Part shown: piece by piece, positions 16,436 to 25,490 of the stretch | How the letters are laid out: every line of letters begins with the position of its first letter | How positions within the stretch are numbered: position 1 is the first letter of the stretch | NCBI GenBank assembly: GCA_024743255.1 | Contig: JANSWY010000002.1 | Span: 248,001-312,000, forward strand | DNA: 64,000 bases | Source: a bacterium | Lineage (GTDB): Bacteria > Bacteroidota > Bacteroidia > Cytophagales > Cyclobacteriaceae | Reading direction: 5' to 3' | Notes under the pieces: generated by a model | Told to the model about the DNA's origin: nothing | What the model saw: the letters and a program-made list of their open reading frames with translations, nothing else | Database searches by the model: none | Translations under genes and position numbers: made by a program

Positions 16436-17419
16436 TTAGTTTATTGAGACTAATTCAATTTCAAAAATCAAAATATCATATGGATCAATCTGTAAAGAAT
16501 ATCCTGGGATAATTCCTGCAGCCACAAATTCTGATTTAAAATAATCTGGTATACATCTTACACTTGAACCATAAGCCATATTTGATGGCATAATGATCAT
16601 AGCTCTTTCTCCTTCTACCATATTGGCAATTCCTGCATCAAATCCCGGTATAACAAGATTTGTATTTAATGGATAATCAAATGTAGTGCTTCCACCAGTT
16701 TGATCAAATACAGTTCCATCCTCTAAATAGCTCCCAATATATCTGACAGAAACGAACTGATTATCCTGAGGGTTGGAAGTTCCATATCCCTCCTCCAAAG
16801 TCTTTATCCACACTCCTGAATTCAATCTTTCAACAGAATCTGTGGGATGTAAATCCAAATCATTTAACGCACTATCGACTATATAGGTACTAATAGTTGC
16901 AGTCTCTTCAGTTAACCTCTCCGTAAGTGTTTGAACCTGCATGACAGTAACCTGGAAAACTACAATGGAATTTGCTGGAATTAGTGTTGAAAACGCAAAG
17001 AAAGAATAAGCTTTAGAGCTCGGAAGATAGAAAGTATAGGTTTCACCTTCATTCATCAGTGCCAACCCATTATCGAGACCTACCGGCCAGATTGCGTCAG
17101 CACCTTGTTCCATAATTACAGGATCTCCATCTTCCTCGGTGTGTTCATCAAACGTAGCTCCATCCAAAATACTTGCCGTATAATAAATTGATACAACCCT
17201 GCCCAATGCGGAGGTTCCGTTAGCATTAGCTGTGTCAACTACGTAATAAATCCCTGAACTATCTAATGTTGCATTGATATCATTATTACTGAAGTACGTT
17301 TCCAGTATACTTTCTTCAACAACTGCCAATTCATCAGCGTCCTGGAAATCATTTTCCACACTACATCCAAGCAAAAACAATATGCTTAGAACTACACCGA
17401 ATCTAGTTATTCCTCTCAT
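16436..17419 (-). CDS. Lipoprotein with two FKBP-type peptidyl-prolyl isomerase domains
   Basis: A 327-residue lipoprotein; I choose the ATG at 17419 (MRGITRFGVVLSILFLLGC, Cys19) over a TTG 14 codons upstream. Two FKBP-like domains follow: one at about 65-165 (VVSIYYTASILDGATFDE, ending in FQVTVMQV) and one at about 215-327 (VSVRYIGSYLEDGTVFDQ, GFDAGIANMVEGERAMIIMPSNMAYG, ending in IFEIELVSI). They would help fold or insert envelope proteins. The first domain has diverged in its active-site loop and may be structural only. A candidate promoter lies just upstream, and the barrel gene follows directly. Confidence 0.85.
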   Translation of the reverse strand: MRGITRFGVVLSILFLLGCSVENDFQDADELAVVEESILETYFSNNDINATLDSSGIYYVVDTANANGTSALGRVVSIYYTASILDGATFDEHTEEDGDPVIMEQGADAIWPVGLDNGLALMNEGETYTFYLPSSKAYSFFAFSTLIPANSIVVFQVTVMQVQTLTERLTEETATISTYIVDSALNDLDLHPTDSVERLNSGVWIKTLEEGYGTSNPQDNQFVSVRYIGSYLEDGTVFDQTGGSTTFDYPLNTNLVIPGFDAGIANMVEGERAMIIMPSNMAYGSSVRCIPDYFKSEFVAAGIIPGYSLQIDPYDILIFEIELVSIN

Positions 17420-17448
17420 ACACAAATAATACACCGATAATGTAACGA

Positions 17449-17482
17449 CAAAAGTACGCAATCTGTATCATAAATTGCACAA
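17449..17482 (-). promoter_or_regulatory. Candidate promoter of the FKBP lipoprotein gene
   Basis: Minus strand: TTG at 17480-17482, 23-nt spacer, then TACTTTTG (17449-17456), a perfect TAnnTTTG. The leader to the ATG at 17419 would be about 25 nt. Confidence 0.45.
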
Positions 17483-17517
17483 TACTTTTATCTAAGCATA
17501 GTTCCGTTAGATGTAAT

Positions 17518-18129
17518 TTATTTTACCTTGAAGGTTTGGATGAAAAGATGGAAGAGTGGCACTTTATCAAAACCCAACTTTTTTCCGATCTCAACTAGCC
17601 TTCCATAATCTACTTTATTGATAGATCTGTAGCTGATGATGTTCTCATCATCCTCCAGAAAGAAGGAAGAAAGGAATCGAATAAATATGTAAGGCATCTT
17701 TAATACCTGCACTTTGTATTGTTCGTAATCAAATTGTGTGTTGCTATCGAAATGTCCTTCCAAGGATTTCTTGTTGAAAAGTTCTTCCATTGCCAATTTG
17801 ATGACATTGAAAAACTTATCTTCCCATGTATCATAGGTTTTGATCAGATACTTCATTGCGTATACCACAGGGTCTTTTTTCATGAAATATCCTCCTTTGG
17901 AAAGTTTTCTTGCCTTTTTATTGAGAGCAAGTTCCTCAAACAAGCTAACGCTTCCATTCGCCAGGGCAATCCCTACAGTGGGGGCCATCATTACAAGTGA
18001 GAAGAAATCATGATCACTTATCTCCAGATATGGAGCTTCATTCTTAATAAAGTCTTTCTTTAATTCACTGGCTGCATTCAGAATTACCTGATTCTCAACC
18101 ATTGTATCTATCTCGTACTCTGTAAACAT
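17518..18129 (-). CDS. Hypothetical cytoplasmic protein
   Basis: A 203-residue protein starting at an ATG at 18129 with no signal peptide. It is rich in Phe, Lys and Glu and looks helical throughout (for example DTWEDKFFNVIKLAMEELFNKKS and YIFIRFLSSFFLEDDENI, each on one helix). I see no known motif. A terminator lies between it and the upstream gene, so it is probably transcribed alone. Confidence 0.7.
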   Translation of the reverse strand: MFTEYEIDTMVENQVILNAASELKKDFIKNEAPYLEISDHDFFSLVMMAPTVGIALANGSVSLFEELALNKKARKLSKGGYFMKKDPVVYAMKYLIKTYDTWEDKFFNVIKLAMEELFNKKSLEGHFDSNTQFDYEQYKVQVLKMPYIFIRFLSSFFLEDDENIISYRSINKVDYGRLVEIGKKLGFDKVPLFHLFIQTFKVK

Positions 18130-18172
18130 ATTTGGTAAGGTCGTTTAGCCAAAAAATTTAGGGTTAATATAA

Positions 18173-18212
18173 TAAAAAAAAGGGGTGAAGTAGTATCACT
18201 TCTCCCCTTTTT
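18173..18212 (-). terminator. Bidirectional intrinsic terminator
   Basis: Stem GGGGTGAAG/CTTCTCCCC with one central mismatch (18182-18190 with 18199-18207), flanked by an A-run and a T-run. It ends the transcript of the 18,241-18,750 gene. Confidence 0.8.
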
Positions 18213-18240
18213 GGATTTTATGAATAAAAGACTGAAATAA

Positions 18241-18750
18241 TTAGTCTTCTTCCTCTTCGTCGGTATCCGACTCAGGCTGGTCCGCGCTTTCCACTGAAGC
18301 ATAGACTTCATCATATTTTGCCTTCAATTCTTCATCGGACTTTAATTGTCTTTTTACTTTATTGTAAGTTCCAGCTCCTAAATCTTCTTTAACAAGAGCA
18401 TTAAATGCCTCCTTAATCTCAACTTTGAATTTGTCGTTCTCAGCAAGGATTCCATTATAAGCAGCTAGTTCTTCTTCAGTCACGCCTAATTCAGCAAGAA
18501 CAGCCTCGTCTCCTTTGGCTTTTTTGATCTCATTGAATCTTTTTCCTTTCTGCATCAATTCATGGCCCTTGATAAGTTCTACATACTTCTCTTTCGCCTC
18601 AGCTTTCATTTGATCTACTTTATACATTACCTCAGCATAGCCTTTCAACTCTTCATCTGTTACTTCTTCTGCATCCTGAGCATTAACCTGAACAGCCACA
18701 ACCATTAGAAGTATCGCACATAAGTATTTCAACACCTTAAAATCAGTCAT
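18241..18750 (-). CDS. Exported helical protein, DUF4168-like
   Basis: A 169-residue exported protein; the ATG at 18750 gives a good signal peptide (MTDFKVLKYLCAILLMVVAV, cleavage near VNA-Q), while an earlier ATG adds nine residues. The mature chain is helical and charged, with two repeats of the type VTDEELKGYAEVMYKVDQM and VTEEELAAYNGILAENDKF. This is the pattern of DUF4168 proteins, periplasmic helical proteins of unknown function. It ends with a strongly acidic tail (DTDEEEED). I am fairly sure it is a real gene and less sure of the family. Confidence 0.75.
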   Translation of the reverse strand: MTDFKVLKYLCAILLMVVAVQVNAQDAEEVTDEELKGYAEVMYKVDQMKAEAKEKYVELIKGHELMQKGKRFNEIKKAKGDEAVLAELGVTEEELAAYNGILAENDKFKVEIKEAFNALVKEDLGAGTYNKVKRQLKSDEELKAKYDEVYASVESADQPESDTDEEEED

Positions 18751-18861
18751 CAAATAATAAAAATTACAGTTAAACATATTTTAGCAACTTAAAATTATAC
18801 GGTTAGTTATTAAATCCAAACAACCATCGAAGTAATAAACCCCTGAATTCGCTAAAAATTA

Positions 18862-21252
18862 TTAAAAATTGGCAGTTATCTTAATATTGGGAAACCTTGC
18901 CGACAAAGCATTGGGAATTGCAAATTGGTTTCCGTTGAGTGTTTCAATCCAATTGTAGCTAATTGTATTATCTGCGGCGAGTGCATTTAAGATTTCTGCG
19001 GTGATCCAAAGTGTATTGAAAATACCTCCATCCTTCTTGTAAACCAGCACTTTTGTGATTCCAATATCCACTCTATAGTATTCATCTCCATTAAATGCAT
19101 TTCTTAAATCATCATTACCGGGAGGTCCAATTGGCAAACCACTTCCAAATAATGCGTTAAGATATATTCTCCAACTTGGATCAGTAGGAAGACGATCTTC
19201 AAAATAAATACCAAGGTTGACTCTTTGATCAGAAGGTCTGCTGATATATCCATCAGTTACTCCTTCAATTCTTTCTTCCGTTTTTAATAACCCCAGACTG
19301 AACCAAGACTCAGCTCCTTCAATAAACTGGCCATTTAACCTAAAGTCCAAACCAGCTGAATAAGATTCAGCAATGTTATCACCGAAATATCGGATTTGAA
19401 CATTATCTATTTCATAAGGAATGATATTCTTTCCTCTTTTGAAATATGCTTCGGTTACAAATTTGAACTTACGACCCCACATGTAGAAGATTCTGTCCAT
19501 GGAAGCGATAGCATGCCAGGACCTTTGTGCTTTTATGTTAGTGTTAATCTCTCCCGTTCTATCTCTAAGTTCTCTGTAAAATGGGGGTTGCGAATAAACT
19601 CCAGCAGCAACTTTGAATAAGGTGTTTCTTTTCCATTTTGGTCTGAATGAATATTGAAACCTAGGGCTTACCAACAACTCCTCACTGAAATCCCAATAAT
19701 TCAATCTGTAACCAGCAGTAAATGAGTGCATACTATCCAAAGAATTGAATGAATATTGCCCATAATGTGTGAACTGATTTGTGTTGAGAGAGAGGTCATT
19801 AAATATTCTACCTGTCACTGTACTGAAATCAGCAGAATCTGCAAAACTGTATTCTCTAAGCTGATCATCTATTTGATTAATCTGGACACCTGCTCCAAAT
19901 TCCATCTTACCGCGATCATCTACAACCCATTCATTTCTATTTTCGATATTGATCAGGTTTGCTTCTAGCTTGTTTCTTCCATAATCATAGATGGTCCCAA
20001 TTGCCCTAACTACGGCACATTCATTAATAGTAGATGCTCCAGGGGTGTTATCCACATCACATAGTCGGTATCCACCTTCTACTTCAAAGTACTCTCTCTC
20101 TGTTGTATAAACTCCTGATAGGATTAAATTGCTTTTCAATCGATCTGTAAACTTGTGACTTAGTTTGAACCCTGTTTGATAAGTATCATAATCCAGGGTT
20201 TCTCTTCCATCAAAAGCCACTAAAAATCTAAAGTTGGCCTGAATACTTCCAAATTCAGTCTCCAACGTTTCAGGGATGGTTAAATACCTGTTCCTGGCAT
20301 AGGAAAAAAGCCAACCAAGCTCAGTTTGTCTTACACGGTTACTGTTCTTATTGGTAAGATCAAAGTTTACAAATGATTGCACATCCGTAAATCTTGGCAA
20401 ATATTGACCACTAGTTTCAAGGGTACTAAGAAGATACTGACTGTTTTTATGTCTTATTCCACCAACGAAACTTACTCTTCCATTCTCTGATGCATTTTCG
20501 AAGTGAGCTGAACCGCCCAGTAATCCGAAAGAAACAGATCCTCCAAGTTCACTTGGCTTCTTGTAATCGATAACCAGGTTTGAGGAGAGTTTATCTCCAT
20601 ATTTAGACTGCCATCCGCCAGCTGAAAAAACGATATTACTCACCATATCAGGATTTACAAAACTTAACCCCTCCTGCTGTCCGGCTCCAATTAAGAATGG
20701 TCGGTAAATAGGAATGTTGTTTACATAGACAAGATTTTCATCAAAGTTCCCTCCTCTTACTGAGTATGTTGATGATAGTTCGTTATTGCTAAACACACCT
20801 GGTAGCGTCACCAAAATCCTGTTGAAATCCTGAAAAGCGGATGGCAGTTGCTTGATGGTCATTGGGTCAATCTCCACAACTCCTGCTTCCTGACGTAATT
20901 CTTCTGACTCAGCGGTAACTTCCACTGCTTTTAGAAACTCGGTATTTGTTTCTAAGGAAGCATCCAGCCTGTATTGATCACCTTTTTCAATTCTTACCCA
21001 CTTTTCAAGTGTAACAAACCCTATATGGCTAATTCTAATCCTGACTTTTCTTCCTGCTGGTATCTTTAGTTTGTAGTTTCCCTTTTCGTCTGTAGTAGTT
21101 CCATGTCTGTAATTGATGGAATAGACTGAGGCACCCATTACTGCGCTTCCTTCAGCATCTGTTATTGTACCTACTAACGTAGCATTCTGAGCAAATGCGC
21201 TAAAGCTTAATAGCGTGATACAAATGAATAAAAGGCTAGTGAAACGCAGCAT
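18862..21252 (-). CDS. TonB-dependent receptor with regulatory-like N-terminal domain
   Basis: A 796-residue outer-membrane receptor. After the signal peptide (ending SAFA-Q, residue 21) comes a carboxypeptidase-regulatory-like domain (about 25-110), then a plug domain (about 125-230, with LPGVFSNNELSSTYSVRGGNFDENLVYVN split over its strands), then a barrel that ends in a Phe. The ligand cannot be deduced. The gene starts 9 nt after rpe, so both are probably expressed together. It belongs to the SusC-independent receptor type because no SusD gene is adjacent. Confidence 0.88.
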   Translation of the reverse strand: MLRFTSLLFICITLLSFSAFAQNATLVGTITDAEGSAVMGASVYSINYRHGTTTDEKGNYKLKIPAGRKVRIRISHIGFVTLEKWVRIEKGDQYRLDASLETNTEFLKAVEVTAESEELRQEAGVVEIDPMTIKQLPSAFQDFNRILVTLPGVFSNNELSSTYSVRGGNFDENLVYVNNIPIYRPFLIGAGQQEGLSFVNPDMVSNIVFSAGGWQSKYGDKLSSNLVIDYKKPSELGGSVSFGLLGGSAHFENASENGRVSFVGGIRHKNSQYLLSTLETSGQYLPRFTDVQSFVNFDLTNKNSNRVRQTELGWLFSYARNRYLTIPETLETEFGSIQANFRFLVAFDGRETLDYDTYQTGFKLSHKFTDRLKSNLILSGVYTTEREYFEVEGGYRLCDVDNTPGASTINECAVVRAIGTIYDYGRNKLEANLINIENRNEWVVDDRGKMEFGAGVQINQIDDQLREYSFADSADFSTVTGRIFNDLSLNTNQFTHYGQYSFNSLDSMHSFTAGYRLNYWDFSEELLVSPRFQYSFRPKWKRNTLFKVAAGVYSQPPFYRELRDRTGEINTNIKAQRSWHAIASMDRIFYMWGRKFKFVTEAYFKRGKNIIPYEIDNVQIRYFGDNIAESYSAGLDFRLNGQFIEGAESWFSLGLLKTEERIEGVTDGYISRPSDQRVNLGIYFEDRLPTDPSWRIYLNALFGSGLPIGPPGNDDLRNAFNGDEYYRVDIGITKVLVYKKDGGIFNTLWITAEILNALAADNTISYNWIETLNGNQFAIPNALSARFPNIKITANF

Positions 21253-21260
21253 TACCCCAA

Positions 21261-21905
21261 TTAAACGGATTTTAAATCCTTTATTGTATTAACAGGGTCT
21301 TCAGAATTGAAAACAAAGCTACCAGCAACTAACATATCTGCTCCAGCTTCTTTTAGTTTTGGGGCATTCTCAATATTTACTCCGCCATCAATTTCAATAA
21401 TAGCACTAGAACCTGCTTGTTCGATCAGGTTTTTGGTTTCTGAAACTTTCGCGTACGTTCTTTCTATAAATTTTTGACCTCCAAAGCCAGGATTTACAGA
21501 CATCAATAATACAACATCAACGTCTGAAATAATGTCTTTTAACAAATCTACAGAAGTGTGTGGATTCACGGCTACTCCAGCTTTACAACCAATTTGTTTG
21601 ATTCCTTGAAGGGTTCTATGTAGATGCTTACAAGCTTCATAATGAACTGAAATAATTTCCGCACCTGCTTTTTTACAATCCTCTAAATATGGATCTGCAT
21701 CCTGAATCATCAAATGAAAATCTAAAGGTTTGTTACTATGCTTATTGATAGCCTGACATACCGGAAAACCAAAGGATATATTTGGAACAAATATGCCATC
21801 CATAATATCAATATGTAGGTAGTCGGCCTGACTTCCATTTAATAATTCAACATCTCGTTGAAGATTTGCAAAATCAGCAGCTAAAACTGAAGGGGAAATG
21901 ATCAT
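21261..21905 (-). CDS. rpe: Ribulose-phosphate 3-epimerase
   Basis: A 214-residue TIM-barrel enzyme that interconverts D-ribulose 5-phosphate and D-xylulose 5-phosphate in the pentose phosphate pathway. Family motifs are SPSVLAADFANL, HIDIMDGIFVPNISFG (metal-binding His and catalytic Asp), DFHLMI, SVNPGFGGQKF and EIDGGV (second catalytic Asp and phosphate loop). Length is normal. It has its own candidate promoter and the TonB receptor gene follows 9 nt downstream. No operon link to sugar metabolism is visible. Confidence 0.96.
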   Translation of the reverse strand: MIISPSVLAADFANLQRDVELLNGSQADYLHIDIMDGIFVPNISFGFPVCQAINKHSNKPLDFHLMIQDADPYLEDCKKAGAEIISVHYEACKHLHRTLQGIKQIGCKAGVAVNPHTSVDLLKDIISDVDVVLLMSVNPGFGGQKFIERTYAKVSETKNLIEQAGSSAIIEIDGGVNIENAPKLKEAGADMLVAGSFVFNSEDPVNTIKDLKSV

Positions 21906-21936
21906 TAAATCGCTTGTTTGTGGGTTAAATCGGGCC

Positions 21937-21944
21937 CAAAGTTA
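21937..21944 (-). promoter_or_regulatory. Candidate -7 promoter element of rpe
   Basis: Minus-strand TAACTTTG, a perfect TAnnTTTG, 31 nt upstream of the ATG at 21905. The -33 region is T-rich with no TTG at 20 nt. Confidence 0.45.
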
Positions 21945-21973
21945 CGATTACCGGGCAGAAATAAAAAAATGGA

Positions 21974-23608
21974 TTAGTTTTTAAGTATTCTAATCTTTCT
22001 TGACTTATTACCAACCGAGATTTTAACGATATAGGCTCCTTTCGATAGAGTAGAAACGTCCAAAGTATAACGGCTCTCTCCCTGGTAATTAATTTTCTCT
22101 TTTATTACTGATTTCCCATTCATATCTATGAAGGCCACTTTCAGTCCTGACCAATTAAGATCGTTGTTGAGTTGGAGTGTTATGTAGTTGCCAGATACTG
22201 GGTTAGGGTAAACATTTGCATCTTGAGCCAGGATTTCCTGAACATTCAGTACTTCTTTATCAACCGCAATCAAATAATTTGGGATTCCGTTTCCTATTTC
22301 ATTATTTGGGTCTGTGATATTGGATGCTGAGCTAATGATAAGTTGCTTCAACTGTGTATTAGTTAACTCTGGTCGTGCTTGCCAAAGAGAAGCAGCAAAA
22401 CCTGCCACTAAAGGAGCTGCAAAGCTAGTGCCGTTTTTAGTACTAATATTTCCCGAGCCATTTATAATTACTGTTCCACTTCCATAAGCCGCTACATCCG
22501 GTTTAGTCCTTCCATCTGCAGTTGGGCCGAATGAACTGAAACTTGCCTTATTTCCAGATGCATCAACTGCACCAACAGCTAAGACATTTTTCGCGTCAGA
22601 AGGTGTGGTTATGAACCTCCAACTACTATTTCCAGAATTTCCAGCACTGGTTATGGTTAAAATACCTTTTGAAAAAGCAATATCCTGAGCTCTTGTGATG
22701 ACAGATGTTTCGCCATCAAGATCTTCATATTCGTAACTCATGGAGGGATCATCAAATGAATTGTAACCAACAGATGAGTTAATTACATCTACCCCTATAC
22801 TATCAGCAAATTCTGCTGCAACAACCCAATTATATTCTTCAATTCTATATTCCTCGCTTACATCTTCAGTTTTACAAAGGATAAAGCTGGCGTCATAGGC
22901 GGTACCAACCATTTGGTCATTGTACTTTGCAGCAATACATGAAAGTACGGAAGTACCGTGGCTACTGCTATGATAAACGTCTGTATCATTATCCACGAAA
23001 TCCATGGAAGCAATGAGTTTATCGTTCTCTAAGATATGTTCAAAAGCTTTGGATTCATTTGTCATGGTAAAGCCTCCATCCATCACAGCAATCATCATTC
23101 CGTCACCAGTGTATCCATCTTCCTGCATATAGTTTACCCGGAGCTGTCTCAACTGGAATCCTGAAGAGTTGGTGGTAGTTTCTGGTTCAGTAGCAACATT
23201 CCAGGTTGGAGCGTTATCAATAAATCCACCAAGCTTGGATCCAGGAGCAATGAACTCAGTGCTTTCAACGTAGGATAATGCCTCTATCTGAGTAAGTTCA
23301 TCTGAGGTCGCCTGAACCATGACTCCATTTAACCACTTCGTCTTGTGGTAAACATCAGCTCCAACAATTTCTGAAATACCCTGAATATAAGAATGATTGA
23401 CTGGTAAATCTTCCTCGGTGATTGAAATACCCTGATTAGTTCTTCTAAGGATGGATCTCTGTGATAAGAATTCTTCCGGATTTGATATAGAGTAATTTGA
23501 GTTGTCTTTATCGGTGAAAAATACCATGTATCTATCTGTTTGTGCAAATAGTTGGCTTGATTGAAGCAAGGCCAGTATTCCGATAATTACAATCTTACTC
23601 TTTACCAT
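21974..23608 (-). CDS. Secreted S8 (subtilisin-like) serine protease with T9SS tail
   Basis: A 544-residue exported protease starting at the ATG at 23608, which overlaps the stop of the preceding lipoprotein gene by 14 nt. It has a signal peptide (ending SQLFA-Q), an inhibitor-like propeptide (about 25-125), and a peptidase S8 domain with the catalytic triad in AVMDGGF (Asp), SSHGTSV (His) and NGTSFAAPL (Ser). The last 80 residues are a type A T9SS sorting domain (NVYPNPVSGN ... KSRKIRILKN), so the enzyme is sent across the outer membrane and probably attached to the surface or released. Third gene of the mnmA operon. Confidence 0.92.
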   Translation of the reverse strand: MVKSKIVIIGILALLQSSQLFAQTDRYMVFFTDKDNSNYSISNPEEFLSQRSILRRTNQGISITEEDLPVNHSYIQGISEIVGADVYHKTKWLNGVMVQATSDELTQIEALSYVESTEFIAPGSKLGGFIDNAPTWNVATEPETTTNSSGFQLRQLRVNYMQEDGYTGDGMMIAVMDGGFTMTNESKAFEHILENDKLIASMDFVDNDTDVYHSSSHGTSVLSCIAAKYNDQMVGTAYDASFILCKTEDVSEEYRIEEYNWVVAAEFADSIGVDVINSSVGYNSFDDPSMSYEYEDLDGETSVITRAQDIAFSKGILTITSAGNSGNSSWRFITTPSDAKNVLAVGAVDASGNKASFSSFGPTADGRTKPDVAAYGSGTVIINGSGNISTKNGTSFAAPLVAGFAASLWQARPELTNTQLKQLIISSASNITDPNNEIGNGIPNYLIAVDKEVLNVQEILAQDANVYPNPVSGNYITLQLNNDLNWSGLKVAFIDMNGKSVIKEKINYQGESRYTLDVSTLSKGAYIVKISVGNKSRKIRILKN

Positions 23609-24266
23609 ATTCAAATAAAACTTGACTTAAAATTCTTCCGGACTCAACCTGTCCAACAAATTCACAACCCGTTGTACAGAAATTTAATGTTATATAATCT
23701 TTTTCAATAAGACCGATATCCCTCGCATAAATTTCAAACCTTTGATCCTGTAAAACCAAATTTTCCGGAATATCACGGATAATCACCTTTAGATATTCAT
23801 TCTGAGAAGTATCTGAATCCATAAATGTCATGCTGTAATTCCTTGGGTCAAAAGTATTGAAAGCGTGACCATCCCAAATTAAAGAATCTTGCACTGGGAA
23901 ACTTATCTTTTGGTATGTTACATTATTTTCTGTGACAACCGCATAATCATCATTACTTCTCGCACTCCAAATAGAATCAACCACCCACGTATCAGCTACT
24001 GTATTCCTCTTTGACCTTTCAATAAGGTATGTAATTTCAGAAGAAGTAGTAATTGTATCAAAGATGTACTCTCTTAGCTGATACCTTGAAGTATCTCCAC
24101 CCTCGCTGTTATAATTAACCTCAAGGACATCATAGTGTTTGAACAACCCGATTTCTAAAGGAAAATAGTCATAACCATAATCTACTGGAGTAACCTCATT
24201 GTCGCTTGAACAAGCAACAATTGATAAGTAAACTATCGCTATGACTATAATATTTCTAATTTGCAT
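23595..24266 (-). CDS. Lipoprotein of unknown function
   Basis: A 223-residue lipoprotein (lipobox SIVAC, Cys19) starting at the ATG at 24266; a longer frame starts at an earlier codon but adds a segment with no signal character. The mature part is predicted beta-rich with a repeated layout of the type YFPLEIGLFKHYDV and YFPVQDSLIWDGHAFN. I recognise no named domain, although many similar single-domain lipoproteins occur in Bacteroidota. It overlaps the mnmA stop by 11 nt and its own stop overlaps the protease start by 14 nt, so the three genes are translationally coupled. Confidence 0.8.
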   Translation of the reverse strand: MQIRNIIVIAIVYLSIVACSSDNEVTPVDYGYDYFPLEIGLFKHYDVLEVNYNSEGGDTSRYQLREYIFDTITTSSEITYLIERSKRNTVADTWVVDSIWSARSNDDYAVVTENNVTYQKISFPVQDSLIWDGHAFNTFDPRNYSMTFMDSDTSQNEYLKVIIRDIPENLVLQDQRFEIYARDIGLIEKDYITLNFCTTGCEFVGQVESGRILSQVLFEYGKE

Positions 24267-25368
24267 GTTGTCTAAAACTGCTACTGATCCAACCACCGCC
24301 AATTACATCGTCTCCTTCATAAAATACAGCGGCTTGTCCGGGAGCAATAGCCGAAACTCCGTTACCAAAGAATACCTTCATGGTGTCACCTACCTGTTCT
24401 ATAACTGCAGGATTACCAGGATCATTGTACCGAACTTTCGTAACAGTATCTCTTCTATCACCCTCTACAGAATCGTATTTCACCATGTTCAATTGGTTAA
24501 CATACATTCCGTCTCTTGACAATTCATCAAATGTTCCAAGAACCACTCGGTTCTCATCCTTTTGAATCTCTGTTACATATACAGGGAAACCTAATGCAAT
24601 CCCTAATCCTTTTCTTTGTCCAACAGTATAAAATGGATATCCTTCGTGAGTCCCAACTACAGTTCCATCTTCCAAAACAAATTCTCCGCCTTTTACATCT
24701 TCTTCAAGACCTGGTAATCTGTTTTTTAGGAATCCTCTATAATCATTATCTGGCACGAAACAGATTTCATAAGATTCTGATTTGTTAACCAATTCATAGA
24801 ATCCCATTTCATTGGCCGTTTCGTAGATTTGTTTCTTTGTAAGATGACCTAATGGATACTTAGTTCTACTCAAACTTTCTTGAGAAATTCCCCATAGAGC
24901 ATAAGATTGATCTTTATTTGTATCAAACCCTCTGGATATAACAAACCTGTTATTCTCTTCCCTGATATTGGCGTAGTGACCAGTCGCGATATATTCGCAA
25001 TCCAGTTTGTCAGCTCTTCTAAGGAGGGCATCCCATTTGATGTGCGTATTGCAAAGAACACATGGGTTAGGTGTTCTTCCAGCCAGATATTCGCTTGTAA
25101 AGTGATCAATTACGTAATCACCAAACTCATTTCTGATATCAAGGATGTAATGAGGAAATCCAAGGTTTACCGCGATGTTTCTAGCATCGTTTATACTGTC
25201 TAGGCTGCAGCAACCTGTTTCTTTTTTGGAACTCCCGGAACTTACATAGTCCCAGGTTTTCATGGTCATACCAATTACTTCGTAACCTTGCTCATGTAGC
25301 ATGACAGCCGCAAGGGAGCTGTCGATTCCGCCGCTCATAGCGACTAATATTCTTCCGTGTCTACTCAT
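24256..25368 (-). CDS. mnmA: tRNA-specific 2-thiouridylase
   Basis: A 370-residue enzyme that thiolates U34 in tRNAs for Lys, Glu and Gln. The N-terminal PP-loop is MSGGIDSS (11-18). The catalytic cysteines are in NPCVLCN and in EICFVPD, the usual pair that forms the persulfide. The remaining domains (GHYANI, KDQSYALWGI, and the beta-barrel C-terminal domain with GQAAVFY) match the family, and length is normal. It has a good promoter and a hairpin in its leader, and is the first gene of a three-gene operon with a lipoprotein and a secreted protease. Confidence 0.96.
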   Translation of the reverse strand: MSRHGRILVAMSGGIDSSLAAVMLHEQGYEVIGMTMKTWDYVSSGSSKKETGCCSLDSINDARNIAVNLGFPHYILDIRNEFGDYVIDHFTSEYLAGRTPNPCVLCNTHIKWDALLRRADKLDCEYIATGHYANIREENNRFVISRGFDTNKDQSYALWGISQESLSRTKYPLGHLTKKQIYETANEMGFYELVNKSESYEICFVPDNDYRGFLKNRLPGLEEDVKGGEFVLEDGTVVGTHEGYPFYTVGQRKGLGIALGFPVYVTEIQKDENRVVLGTFDELSRDGMYVNQLNMVKYDSVEGDRRDTVTKVRYNDPGNPAVIEQVGDTMKVFFGNGVSAIAPGQAAVFYEGDDVIGGGWISSSFRQHAN

Positions 25369-25377
25369 TGATCTCCG

Positions 25378-25394
25378 CCAGGTTCAAAGCCTGG
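25378..25394 (-). other. Hairpin in the mnmA leader
   Basis: CCAGG-TTCAAAG-CCTGG, a perfect 5-bp stem 9 nt before the ATG of mnmA. It could affect ribosome access. The run of Ts beside it is on the plus strand, where there is no gene to end, so it is not read as a terminator. Confidence 0.4.
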
Positions 25395-25421
25395 TTTTAG
25401 ATTTAATAAATAATTAAGCCA

Positions 25422-25454
25422 CAAAGATAGGTTCTTTGTAACCAGTATCTCAAA
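25422..25454 (-). promoter_or_regulatory. Promoter of the mnmA operon
   Basis: Minus strand TTTG (25451-25454), 21-nt spacer, TATCTTTG (25422-25429), both perfect matches to the phylum consensus. Transcription should start near 25417, giving a leader of about 49 nt that contains the hairpin at 25378-25394. Confidence 0.7.
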
Positions 25455-25490
25455 TGAATCTAAAAGTTTGTCGGGAGAACGAGGCTTTAA

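Noticed and set aside
25378-25400. Terminator reading of the CCAGG/CCTGG hairpin with T-run
   Set aside because: The T-run is on the plus strand, where no gene ends; on the minus strand it lies in the mnmA leader.
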